Part shown: positions 1 to 8,384 of the stretch, piece after piece | Layout of the letters: the number at the start of each line of letters is the position of its first letter | Numbering within the stretch: the first letter of the stretch is position 1 | Source: an uncultured Bacilli bacterium | GTDB lineage: Bacteria; Bacillota_I; Bacilli_A; RF39; UBA660 | DNA length: 16,613 bases | NCBI GenBank assembly: GCA_944373065.1 | Contig: CALWAJ010000019.1 | Span: 1-16,613 of the forward strand | Direction: 5' to 3' | Program-made: the position numbers and the translations under genes | The notes under the pieces: model-generated | The model's database searches: none | Seen by the model: the letters and a program-made list of their open reading frames with translations, nothing else | Told to the model about the DNA's origin: nothing

Positions 1-10
1 TCTGCTAATA

Positions 11-62
11 TAAAAATGTAGTTTTTCCTACATAATTATTTTAGCCAAAAACTACATTTTTA
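11..62 (-). terminator. Perfect inverted repeat, likely terminator
   Basis: A perfect 16-bp inverted repeat (arms 11-26 and 47-62) encloses a 20-nt loop and overlaps the stop codon of the minus-strand Cys-rich gene at 52-54. Read on the minus strand it gives an A/T-rich hairpin whose second arm ends in a run of T, so it could end that transcript. The stem has only two G-C pairs. The length and perfection of the repeat also fit a small mobile or recombination relic. Confidence 0.5.
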
Positions 63-351
63 TCTTGACATTATCACTACCTAAATATTCTATAATTGTG
101 AGCTTATTAAATTTATACCCATCAGGATATTTTCTTTTGAAAGTACAATTATTTTTCTTTGATAAATTCAATGCACACCCACAACTCTTTTGAACATTAA
201 TTTGTTGAGTTCTAATATAAATAATTTTTCCACATTCACATTGACATTTATAAAAACAATGTTTGTTCTTATCCTTGTCAATTGACCCCATATATTCTAG
301 GATTGTTAATTTGTTAAACTTATATCCAACTGGATATTTATTTTTACCCAT
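52..351 (-). CDS. Small Cys-rich (zinc-ribbon-like) protein with truncated internal repeat
   Basis: This protein of 99 residues has two copies of one unit. The first (about residues 5-65) begins KYPVGYKFNKLTILEY and continues to a CQCECGK pair and a later SCGC, four or more cysteines that could bind one zinc ion. The second (about residues 74-99) begins KYPDGYKFNKLTIIEY but ends before its cysteines. Proteins of this pattern are common in phages and mobile elements of Firmicutes and are usually taken as DNA-binding; that is family knowledge, not proven here. The start at 351 is chosen because AAAGGTGG lies just upstream; the frame stays open a further 16 codons without a comparable site. The lost second cysteine set suggests a gene decayed or truncated at its 3' end, where the 11-62 inverted repeat sits. 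Confidence 0.65.
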   Translation of the reverse strand: MGKNKYPVGYKFNKLTILEYMGSIDKDKNKHCFYKCQCECGKIIYIRTQQINVQKSCGCALNLSKKNNCTFKRKYPDGYKFNKLTIIEYLGSDNVKIKM

Positions 352-446
352 TTTTCCCACCTTTCTTTTTACATATTTTTGCAACACAAACACTACCACA
401 GAAAGTAATAAATATCCAGTAAAACAAATTATAATCTAAATATAAC

Positions 447-475
447 TTGATTTCCCTTTAATACAGAGTTAACAT
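447..475 (+). promoter_or_regulatory. Candidate promoter of the 496-1020 gene
   Basis: TTGATT (447-452) and TAACAT (470-475) are separated by 17 bp. Transcription would begin near 482, at the SD itself, giving a leader of about 14 nt. A TATAAT at 430-435 without a good -35 is an alternative. Confidence 0.3.
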
Positions 476-495
476 GACACAAAGGAGGATTAAAA

Positions 496-1020
496 ATGGA
501 TAAAAATGAATGGCTAATAATTTTAAAAGGGTACTACAGAAATTATTTTAATCAATCAATAAAAGAATTAACTGAAGAATCAATAGAATATAATAAAAAA
601 TATTATTCCAAAATAATACCATATGAAGTAGAAGAACAAAGACAAATTAGAAAACAAAAAAAATTCGAATCACGTCTAAATAATTTTATTAATCAAAATT
701 ATGAAATGTTAGAAAACTTTTTAAAATTAGGTTTTAAAGTAATTGAAATATATGATGAAGAAGAAAATAATAACAAATTTAAAAATAAAAAATTAATAAG
801 AAAAGACTCAAATGGATTTTCATATGAAATAGACTTTCTATTTTACACAGAAAATTTTGTTCATGTTAGCATTATCTTCCCTAGAAAAATAAATGGAATA
901 AGTGGTATATGTCATAATTTTAATTATAAGAATATCAAAGAATTAAAAAATGTTCTAAATTCTCTATTAAAAGAAAGTAAAGAAAAATATTTCCAGAGCA
1001 AAGAAAAAAGAAGAAACTAA
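496..1020 (+). CDS. Hypothetical protein, 174 residues
   Basis: I do not recognise this protein. It is rich in Lys, Glu, Asn and aromatic residues and has no signal peptide, membrane segment or cysteine cluster, so it is probably cytoplasmic. The first 75 residues look helical and charged, with a basic stretch (RQIRKQKK) near residue 50. The second half alternates hydrophobic segments (FSYEIDFLFY, VHVSIIF) that suggest a beta-sheet core, then a Lys-rich helical tail. AAAGGAGG precedes the ATG and makes the start firm. Its last 4 bp overlap the 3' end of the convergent adenylation-kinase gene, with no room for a separate terminator, so the two transcripts must run into each other. Confidence 0.75.
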   Translation: MDKNEWLIILKGYYRNYFNQSIKELTEESIEYNKKYYSKIIPYEVEEQRQIRKQKKFESRLNNFINQNYEMLENFLKLGFKVIEIYDEEENNNKFKNKKLIRKDSNGFSYEIDFLFYTENFVHVSIIFPRKINGISGICHNFNYKNIKELKNVLNSLLKESKEKYFQSKEKRRN

Positions 1021-4000
1021 AGTATTTCTTCTTGACTATCGGAATCTTCACTAATTATAACTGACGGAACACTATCCCAGTTAACTTTTAAATCTTCTTT
1101 ACTATTTTTTAATGCTTTATCAACTTTTTCTTGTAAATCTTCTTTTTTAAATGGCTTTGCCAAATAATCAACAAATCCTTGATTAATATATTTTTCAGAA
1201 GCACCTGATACTGCATCTGCAGTTAGAGCGATAACTGGAGTGTTAAATCCATCTATATTTTTTAACTCTTTAATAGTAGTTTCACCACTCATTTCAGGCA
1301 TCATAATATCCATTAGAATCAAATCATACTCATTGCCACTTTTTATTTTTTCCAAACATTCTACACCATTACTGCACTCATCCACAATATAAGGCAATTC
1401 AGCTAACATTTTTTTAGCTACTTTCACATTAAGTGCATTGTCATCAACAAGTAATATTTTTGCTTTAATATTTAAGTCGCTAGTTTCAACTTTATCACCT
1501 TCTTTAGCAAGCATTTCATTTTCTTTTTTTTCATATTCTCTTACATAATTATAATTTAATGTTTTATCAAGAGTTGGATCTATATACTTCCCTATTTTTT
1601 GTGGAAGATTTACCACAAAAAGAGACCCTGCTCCAAATTGAGATTGAACATTAATAGTACCATGCATCAAATTAACAAGTGACTTGGTAATTGCAAGACC
1701 TAACCCTGTTCCCTCAATTGTCGTATTTCTATCTTCATCCAACCTTTGGAATTTTGTAAATAGTTTATCTATATTTTCCTTTTTTATTCCACGTCCTGTA
1801 TCTTGAACACTAATAATTAAATTACAAATATTACTTTTATTAATACATTTAACAGTTAAACTTACTTTACCATTATCTGTATATTTAATAGCATTAGTTA
1901 ATAAGTTATTAATTATTACTTTTACTTGAGTTTTATCCCCAATAAGAATATCAGGAATATCTTCAGCCATTTTTAGCTCAAATGTTATTTGTTTATCCCC
2001 TATCCTAGTAGATGTAACTTTTGCTAGTTTAAATATTTCTTCTTTAAAATTATATTCTTTTTCTACTATATCCATATGTTCATTCTCAATTTTATTAATA
2101 TCTAAAATGTTGCCAACGATTTCTAATAATGTATCTGAAGCATTCCTTATATCTTCAGTATCTTCAACAACTTCTCTAGGGACTCGATCTTCGTAACTTG
2201 CAATATCTTCTGATAATCCAACTATTGTATTAAGGGGTGTTCTGATTTCATGTGACATACTAGATAGAAAATCACTTTTAGCACGATTGGCTTTTTCAGC
2301 TGTATTTTTGGCAAGCTCTAGTTGTTCGATCAATTTTAGATCAGGGTTTTCAATTGTATTATACATTAAAAAGATTGTTATTCCTAAAACAGAATTAGTA
2401 AGTAACATTTGAGGATTAATATTTTGGACAATAGCAGTCAATGAAAGCAATACTAAAAGTGCTATAATAGGACGGCAACCTTTTTTTCTAATTTTCTTTA
2501 AATGTGTAATCAACAATACAAACATCGCAATCATATAAATTGCAGTAAGCGAGTAAACAAAACTTACACTAGGACCAGTAGTATATTTTCCACCATTTAT
2601 ATCATTAAAATATATAGGTAGAATCATAATTATAACTGCACAAATCACATTAACTATCAAAAATATATAATATAATTTTTTTGCTTTAAGTTCCATAACA
2701 ATATCATTACCTATTTTTTCTAATGAACGAAAATCTTGTTTACCATTCTGTGTATAAGGTATTTCATCAATTGTTTCAAAATAAGTAGGAACTTCATAAT
2801 CAGGTAATTCTTCTATACATTTTTCTTTAATATTTTCTCTAATATCATCAAAATTTATATTATCAATAGGAACTACAAAAGCCATAGGTACACTAACCGA
2901 CTTATCATCATCAACACCTACTACAACACAATCTTTAACAAATGGTAATGCTTTTATTGTTTCTTCTATAGTATCAGGGCTTATTTTAAATGCCTCTTTC
3001 TTTATAACTCGTCTATTTCTTCCTTTTGCAATTATATAACCATCTTGATCTATATAACATAAGTCGCCACTCTTAACCCATTCTTTTCCATTATCATCTA
3101 TATCTTTAATTTTACTAGTTTCTTCTGGATTATTTAAATACTCCTTAAATACATTATCTTCAGAAATATACAATTCCCCAATATTAAGAGGAGGTAATGT
3201 TTCTAAAGTATCAGGATCAACTATTTTTATATCAACTCCATGCATTGGAATACCGATACTGCCAGGTTTATTAGCATACATTGGTGAAACAATAGTAGCA
3301 CCTAGACATTCATTATTTCCATAACCATTAACAATTGTTTTATTAAATTTTTGTTGCATTTCTATTAATTCTTCAGCACCAATTTTATCTCCACCAGAAA
3401 CAAAAACTTTTGCTTTATCTATACCTTTCATAACTCTTTTAACTTCTTTTAATTTACTCTTTAATTCTTTTCTTGCTTCAGGTGAATTATCATGAGATAA
3501 ATTATCAATATCTTTCTCTAATGATGTTAATTTATCATAAATATATCTATAATGAAGTGGAGCAGCAAGTGATATATCAAATTTACCTAAATCATTATAA
3601 ACAGTATTCGCATCTACATATGGATTCATTTCAGCTTTCATAGTAAATGCTAAACTACCATATATTGAATTGCCTAATCCATAAATTATAAATGGTGGTA
3701 TAGATATATGCATTGTGTTTCCTTTATAAAAAGGCAAATCGGTATAAGCCATCTTTTGTACTGCTGAATTAAAATTATATTCAGTATGAACTATTTGCTT
3801 TGGCTTTCCAGTACTACCACTAGATTGAACAATTAAAGATGGTCTATCTCTTTCAAACTTAACTTGAGCAACATTTACTTCTTTTATATCTTTGATAAAA
3901 TCATTAAATCTTATAAACCTAGGATCATTAGGAGTGTACTTTTTTTTGCCCTCTTTCATATCTTTTATATTTGCTAAAACTTTAACAATTGGAGACAAAT

Positions 4001-4460
4001 AATCTTTAGGTGAACTAATAATTACTCTTTCAATATCAGTTTCATCAATAATTGACTGAAGCAAAGGTAAAACATCTTCAAAAACAACAACAGTTTTACA
4101 ATTACCATTATTAATATATTTTACTAAATCTTTTGCTTTTGTTCTTAAATCAATCCACGACATTGTCGCACCAATTTTACTTAAAGATAACAAACATTGC
4201 TGAACAATTGGCATACTAATCGTTAAAATAGCAACATTATCGCCCTCTTTTACACCTGCATTATGAAAAGCTTGTGCAAATCTATCTGACGAAGCAATTA
4301 AATCTTTATAGGTCATATTATTACCCATAAAACCAGTAGCATAAAAATTCATACTGTCTTTACTTTCGTTAGTAATTAAAGAATACATAGTCTGATTCAA
4401 ATCAAACTCTTTAATAGGGTTATTTCTATAAAACTTTTGCCAATTAATTTTTAATTCCAT
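1017..4460 (-). CDS. Adenylate-forming domain fused to membrane hybrid histidine kinase with receiver
   Basis: A protein of 1147 residues in three parts. Residues 1 to about 585 form an ANL-superfamily adenylation domain: P-loop-like SSGSTGKPK near 212, GYGNNE near 379, SGDLCYIDQDGYI near 464, hinge KGRNRR near 478, and YTQNGK with the expected catalytic Lys near 574. About four membrane segments follow (roughly 593-617, 630-652, 663-680, 683-702). Then come a coiled linker, a HisKA dimerisation helix with SHEIRTPLN (His near 737), a HATPase domain (N box near 853, DTGRGI near 885, GTGLGLAI near 916) and a receiver with VDDN near 1003, phospho-acceptor Asp in LMDIMMP near 1050 and Lys in LAKPF near 1102. 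All catalytic residues look intact. Start 4460 is chosen because GGAGG precedes it; the GTG four codons upstream lies within that SD region. The ligand and the response output are unknown. A sensing role for the ligase domain is inference. Confidence 0.9.
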   Translation of the reverse strand: MELKINWQKFYRNNPIKEFDLNQTMYSLITNESKDSMNFYATGFMGNNMTYKDLIASSDRFAQAFHNAGVKEGDNVAILTISMPIVQQCLLSLSKIGATMSWIDLRTKAKDLVKYINNGNCKTVVVFEDVLPLLQSIIDETDIERVIISSPKDYLSPIVKVLANIKDMKEGKKKYTPNDPRFIRFNDFIKDIKEVNVAQVKFERDRPSLIVQSSGSTGKPKQIVHTEYNFNSAVQKMAYTDLPFYKGNTMHISIPPFIIYGLGNSIYGSLAFTMKAEMNPYVDANTVYNDLGKFDISLAAPLHYRYIYDKLTSLEKDIDNLSHDNSPEARKELKSKLKEVKRVMKGIDKAKVFVSGGDKIGAEELIEMQQKFNKTIVNGYGNNECLGATIVSPMYANKPGSIGIPMHGVDIKIVDPDTLETLPPLNIGELYISEDNVFKEYLNNPEETSKIKDIDDNGKEWVKSGDLCYIDQDGYIIAKGRNRRVIKKEAFKISPDTIEETIKALPFVKDCVVVGVDDDKSVSVPMAFVVPIDNINFDDIRENIKEKCIEELPDYEVPTYFETIDEIPYTQNGKQDFRSLEKIGNDIVMELKAKKLYYIFLIVNVICAVIIMILPIYFNDINGGKYTTGPSVSFVYSLTAIYMIAMFVLLITHLKKIRKKGCRPIIALLVLLSLTAIVQNINPQMLLTNSVLGITIFLMYNTIENPDLKLIEQLELAKNTAEKANRAKSDFLSSMSHEIRTPLNTIVGLSEDIASYEDRVPREVVEDTEDIRNASDTLLEIVGNILDINKIENEHMDIVEKEYNFKEEIFKLAKVTSTRIGDKQITFELKMAEDIPDILIGDKTQVKVIINNLLTNAIKYTDNGKVSLTVKCINKSNICNLIISVQDTGRGIKKENIDKLFTKFQRLDEDRNTTIEGTGLGLAITKSLVNLMHGTINVQSQFGAGSLFVVNLPQKIGKYIDPTLDKTLNYNYVREYEKKENEMLAKEGDKVETSDLNIKAKILLVDDNALNVKVAKKMLAELPYIVDECSNGVECLEKIKSGNEYDLILMDIMMPEMSGETTIKELKNIDGFNTPVIALTADAVSGASEKYINQGFVDYLAKPFKKEDLQEKVDKALKNSKEDLKVNWDSVPSVIISEDSDSQEEIL

Positions 4461-4501
4461 TTTATCCTCCACTACAACAATTTAAATATATTTATAATAT
4501 T

Positions 4502-4530
4502 GTTATAACATAATTTTAAATTATTAACAA
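4502..4530 (-). promoter_or_regulatory. Candidate promoter of the adenylation-kinase gene
   Basis: On the minus strand TTGTTA (4530-4525) and TATAAC (4507-4502) are 17 bp apart. Transcription would start near 4495, about 35 nt before the ATG at 4460. The 4473-4619 gap holds no other clear signal; a terminator after helD is expected but only weak AT-rich pairing is visible. Confidence 0.45.
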
Positions 4531-4619
4531 ACCTAAAGCTAAATATTAAAATTCAGTATAAACAAAATTAGCAAAATTATAATATCTATAACTACTCTAT
4601 AATCTTTAATATAATTTTT

Positions 4620-6785
4620 TTATATTTTTTTAATCATTTTTTTACCATTTTCTTTACTCATATTATTTGATAAAGGGTTTGTCAATTGATCAGTATATAA
4701 AATATTTAAACTGTGCAAAGCTCTAGTCATTGCAACATATAACAATTTCATATCAATCATATTTTTTGAAGAATAATTTTCTTCTGAAGCATTTGTAATA
4801 ATAACACCATCAAATTCTAATCCTTTAGAAAGTTCACTAGTCAAAACACATATGCCCCCATTATATTCTGAATCTTCATTGCTAATTAGTGAAGAAGTTA
4901 TACCCTTATTATTTAAATAACTGTATTTTTCTAAACATTCTTCCTCACTCCTACATATGATACCAATTGATTTATATCCTTTTTCATTATAATTGTATAT
5001 TAAGTCTAAAATCTTATCATTAATATTAGAAATATCTTGATTATAATATTCTACATTATAACCAGTTCTAATAACAGGTTGAGCTTCTGTAAGATCCAAA
5101 TAATCTAAAATTTGATTAGCAGAATTAGTAATTTCCATAGTTGTACGATAACTTTTATTTAAATTTAATACTTCACAGTTATCATTAAATACTTCAGTCT
5201 TTACATCTTCCCAAGATTCAATACCTCTGCTTGGATAGATAGATTGAGCTTGATCTCCAAAAATAGAAAATGTCGCATTATTAAATATTGATTTTAATAC
5301 CCAATAATGAAACATACCCAAATCTTGTGCTTCATCAATAATCACATGTGCATATTTATTAAATTCCAAATTTTCTGTACCATTAAATACCATATCAAAA
5401 TAAATTAAAGCAGGCAAATCCTCAAAACAAAACTCTTTACTTTTAATTGATTTTAATGTTTGCTTCTTTAAATTAGGCATATCATTTATATTGGTAATAA
5501 AATCCTTATATAAATTTAAATAATTTAATTTTAATGGTTTAAAATAATCTTTAACAGTTTTAGAACATCCAGTCTTTAATTCTTTTTTTATTGAATCTAG
5601 TTTATTAAGAATTTCAATTTTTTCTTTACTACCATTTTCCAAAGCTGATAACTGGTCACTATACTTCTGCTTTATTAAATCATATAATCGTTCATCATTA
5701 TCCTTTATTTTCTTAACTAATATTTTTTGAATATTAGTAGCAACCTTTGAAAAACCATTAGCATTAACAAAATAAGATTTAATAGTATCTTCTGATATTA
5801 TTTCAAAATCATCTATTTTAATTCCACCACTAATTGTTTTATCAACATAACTAGTTATATAATTATCAATTAACATTTTATAATCTAAAGTTGTTTTAAA
5901 TTTCAAAGCTTCTATCTCATCTTTATCTGTTATAGTTTTTGAATTATTAATACTAATTTTATCGCCAAAGAAATAAGTAGAAAAATCTTCAAATGTAAAT
6001 TGACTTATATTTTCAGTGTCCAAATCTGGTAATAAAGCTGAAATATAGTTCAAGAAATATTTATTAGGACCTATTATAATAAAATTTTCAGCAGTATATT
6101 TATCTTCATTATAAATAAGATAGGCTGCTCTATGTAAAGCAACTGTTGTTTTTCCACTTCCTGCAACACCTTGCACAATAATGTTTTTGTTTAATGGTTT
6201 TCTAATTATTGCATTTTGCTCTGATTGTATTGAAGCGACAATGTTTTTTAATCTAGCATCTGCATTTGTTGTTAAATATGGTAATAATAGTTCATCATCA
6301 GTAACCAAATCAGTATCTCTGACATCAATAAGCTCACCTTTATCTATAATAATTTGACTTTTTAAACTTAAATTACCAAATACCTCTCCTTTTGGTGCTT
6401 TATAACTAACATTACCTAAACTTTGATCATAATATAAAGAACATACTGGAGCTCTCCAGTCAGTTACAACAATATCATTCTCATCTCTTATTGTTGTTTT
6501 ACCAACATAAATTTTATTAAGCTTTTCTTTACCTTCTTCTGTAAAGTCGATTCTTCCAAAATATGGGTTATTTGGCATTCTCTCTAATTTATGTAATGCT
6601 TGTATAGCAATTTTTTGCAAGTTTGCAATTAAATCTTCATCCCCACCAGCAGTATCAGCATATCTTTTTGTGTAGCGATTAGGTATTTCTCGTATTTCTT
6701 TTTCTTGGTAAGTAATTTCTTCTGCTATTAATTTCTTTGTTCTTTCTAAATATTTTTTTTCTTCATCTAAGCGTTCTCTATTCAT
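4620..6785 (-). CDS. helD: RNA polymerase-associated DNA helicase HelD (UvrD/Rep superfamily 1)
   Basis: At 721 residues it is a normal size for HelD. The N-terminal 60 residues are charged and helical, as in the HelD arm that enters the RNA polymerase secondary channel. PYFGRIDF and DWRAPVCSLYYD (about residues 70-125) are typical of the family. The helicase motifs follow in order: Walker A GVAGSGKT near 208, IIDEAQD near 483, FGDQAQSIYP, NKSYRTT, TSELSKGLEFDG and LYVAMTRA near the C-terminus. HelD removes stalled RNA polymerase from DNA using ATP; related HelR proteins protect RNA polymerase from rifampicin in actinobacteria (family knowledge). The SD AGGAGG overlaps the stop codon of the radical SAM gene, so it is translated as the last gene of the operon. 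Why a HelD sits with metabolic enzymes is not shown by sequence. Confidence 0.93.
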   Translation of the reverse strand: MNRERLDEEKKYLERTKKLIAEEITYQEKEIREIPNRYTKRYADTAGGDEDLIANLQKIAIQALHKLERMPNNPYFGRIDFTEEGKEKLNKIYVGKTTIRDENDIVVTDWRAPVCSLYYDQSLGNVSYKAPKGEVFGNLSLKSQIIIDKGELIDVRDTDLVTDDELLLPYLTTNADARLKNIVASIQSEQNAIIRKPLNKNIIVQGVAGSGKTTVALHRAAYLIYNEDKYTAENFIIIGPNKYFLNYISALLPDLDTENISQFTFEDFSTYFFGDKISINNSKTITDKDEIEALKFKTTLDYKMLIDNYITSYVDKTISGGIKIDDFEIISEDTIKSYFVNANGFSKVATNIQKILVKKIKDNDERLYDLIKQKYSDQLSALENGSKEKIEILNKLDSIKKELKTGCSKTVKDYFKPLKLNYLNLYKDFITNINDMPNLKKQTLKSIKSKEFCFEDLPALIYFDMVFNGTENLEFNKYAHVIIDEAQDLGMFHYWVLKSIFNNATFSIFGDQAQSIYPSRGIESWEDVKTEVFNDNCEVLNLNKSYRTTMEITNSANQILDYLDLTEAQPVIRTGYNVEYYNQDISNINDKILDLIYNYNEKGYKSIGIICRSEEECLEKYSYLNNKGITSSLISNEDSEYNGGICVLTSELSKGLEFDGVIITNASEENYSSKNMIDMKLLYVAMTRALHSLNILYTDQLTNPLSNNMSKENGKKMIKKI

Positions 6786-6797
6786 AAAACAAACCTC

Positions 6798-7844
6798 CTA
6801 TATTTTATAATTTTTCTTATTCTCTACTAACAAATCATTTCTACAATGACAACATCTATAGCAAATTGGATATAATTCGCCATTTTCTAACTTATTGCAA
6901 ATATTTTTATACTCTATGTTATTATAAATTACCTCATCTAAATTACTTACTTTTAAATCACCTATTTCTTTATCAATATACTGACACAAAGATACTTTAC
7001 CATTGGCACGTAACCTAATCGAAGTTGAGCAATGATCACAGAACTTTTTTTGATTCTGTATATTTACGTCTGATTTATCTGCATACCATTCACATAATTC
7101 TGCATCAGTCAAATTAGGATATATTTGAAGATCAACATTTTTCTCTTTTGCCTTATATTTAAAAATTCTGATTAGCTCTTTTATTTCAGCTACATCAATA
7201 GGACATTTAGAAGGAAAACCATCTATTATATTATCATCATAATTAAATTCTTGTTTTAAGACAAATTTATTCTTTATCTTGGTTTCTTCACTATGCCACA
7301 TAATATGTTGCAAACGTATATCAACATTAAGCATAGATGCTATATTAACTATTTCATCTACAGAATTTATTAAATCTTTTGATATAACTGAAGTAATTCT
7401 AATTTCCAAATTTTCTTTACTGTTTTTCTGTTTATAAAAATTTAATTTTTTAATACCATCTATAGTCTTTTGAAATGCACCTTTAACATTAACAATAGAA
7501 TCATGTTTTTCTCTATTACCATGAAGAGATATACCAACAAAGCTAACATTATAACTAGTTATAATATTACAAAAATGATCATTCAACAAAGTTCCATTAG
7601 TTAAAATCTTTATATCCAACCCTAGTTTAGTACATAAATCTAATGTGGATTCAAAATTTTTACTCAATAATGGCTCTCTAGAAGTTAATACAACTATACC
7701 ATTTTTTTCATGTCTAGAAAAATCCTCTATTATTTTTTTTATGGTATTCATTTCCATATCTTCATGCTTCCAATTAGTAGACCAGCACATTTCACAATTT
7801 AAATTACATTTATCTGTTATCTCGAATCTTAATACTTTTGACAT
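6798..7844 (-). CDS. Radical SAM enzyme with Cys-rich (SPASM-like) C-terminus
   Basis: The N-terminal CNLNCEMC (Cys13, Cys17, Cys20) is the CxxxCxxC site that holds the [4Fe-4S] cluster and binds S-adenosylmethionine to make the 5'-deoxyadenosyl radical. The C-terminal part has CDHC near 269-272, Cys near 286 (KVSLCQY) and CYRCCHC at 328-334, which could hold one or two auxiliary clusters as in SPASM/twitch enzymes that modify peptides or small molecules. Length 348 fits this group. One oddity: the GGEP motif that usually contacts the methionine amino group reads SREP (residues 55-58). The gene starts 1 nt after the stop of the HD gene with SD TAGGAGAA inside that gene's end, so translation is probably coupled. 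The substrate is unknown and no precursor peptide was found nearby. Confidence 0.9.
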   Translation of the reverse strand: MSKVLRFEITDKCNLNCEMCWSTNWKHEDMEMNTIKKIIEDFSRHEKNGIVVLTSREPLLSKNFESTLDLCTKLGLDIKILTNGTLLNDHFCNIITSYNVSFVGISLHGNREKHDSIVNVKGAFQKTIDGIKKLNFYKQKNSKENLEIRITSVISKDLINSVDEIVNIASMLNVDIRLQHIMWHSEETKIKNKFVLKQEFNYDDNIIDGFPSKCPIDVAEIKELIRIFKYKAKEKNVDLQIYPNLTDAELCEWYADKSDVNIQNQKKFCDHCSTSIRLRANGKVSLCQYIDKEIGDLKVSNLDEVIYNNIEYKNICNKLENGELYPICYRCCHCRNDLLVENKKNYKI

Positions 7845-7845
7845 T

Positions 7846-8373
7846 TTATTCTCCTACTTTTTTTACTTTATTTTCTAACTCTTTATATATTTTTGTATTA
7901 CCAATTAAAGATTCGGTCATTGATAAAAAAAGTCTATATTTAGCAAGCAAAACATCACGTTTATCTTTATCATCAACAAATATTACATAATCAATGTTAT
8001 CAATTAAATCTGAACATTTAACTATAATAGCAGATAAACCATAATCTAGGCATTTCTGAAACATTACTCTAGCTTGCTCCAATTTATCTTTAATATTAGG
8101 ATCAAAACTAACTGCTTCAACTATATTAGCAATATTATTTCCAAACTCATTTGCAATATCTTCTTTTTTAACATCAGTATCTTCAATTAAATCGTGAAGT
8201 ATAGCTGATATAACTACTTCTTCATCATAATCATATTGATAAAGTCTATATGCAACTTTAAAGCTATGAAACAAAACTGGTTTTGTATTATGACCTGTTT
8301 CGCTTAAGTTCTTTGCCACATAATGCAAAGCAACATCCATTTTTTTCCCTAATTCCATTTTTTCTTGATTCAT
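7846..8373 (-). CDS. HD-domain phosphohydrolase, SpoT/MESH1-like
   Basis: A single-domain HD protein of 175 residues. The metal and substrate residues follow the small alarmone hydrolase pattern: His36 (FHSFKVA), HDLIEDT at 60-66, and Asp122 in KCSDLIDNI, comparable to LADRLHN of SpoT. Family members remove pyrophosphate from (p)ppGpp, and some act on other nucleotides or NADPH. In this operon it could hydrolyse a phosphorylated or nucleotide-like intermediate, or lower alarmone levels during production; both are inference. No synthetase domain is attached. The SD TAAGGAG includes the stop codon of the preceding HprK-like gene, a sign of co-translation. Confidence 0.82.
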   Translation of the reverse strand: MNQEKMELGKKMDVALHYVAKNLSETGHNTKPVLFHSFKVAYRLYQYDYDEEVVISAILHDLIEDTDVKKEDIANEFGNNIANIVEAVSFDPNIKDKLEQARVMFQKCLDYGLSAIIVKCSDLIDNIDYVIFVDDKDKRDVLLAKYRLFLSMTESLIGNTKIYKELENKVKKVGE

Positions 8374-8384
8374 TTTTTCTCTCC

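Noticed and set aside
7645..7878. Plus-strand frame of 77 codons
   Set aside because: It lies opposite the radical SAM and HD genes, which have clear catalytic motifs.
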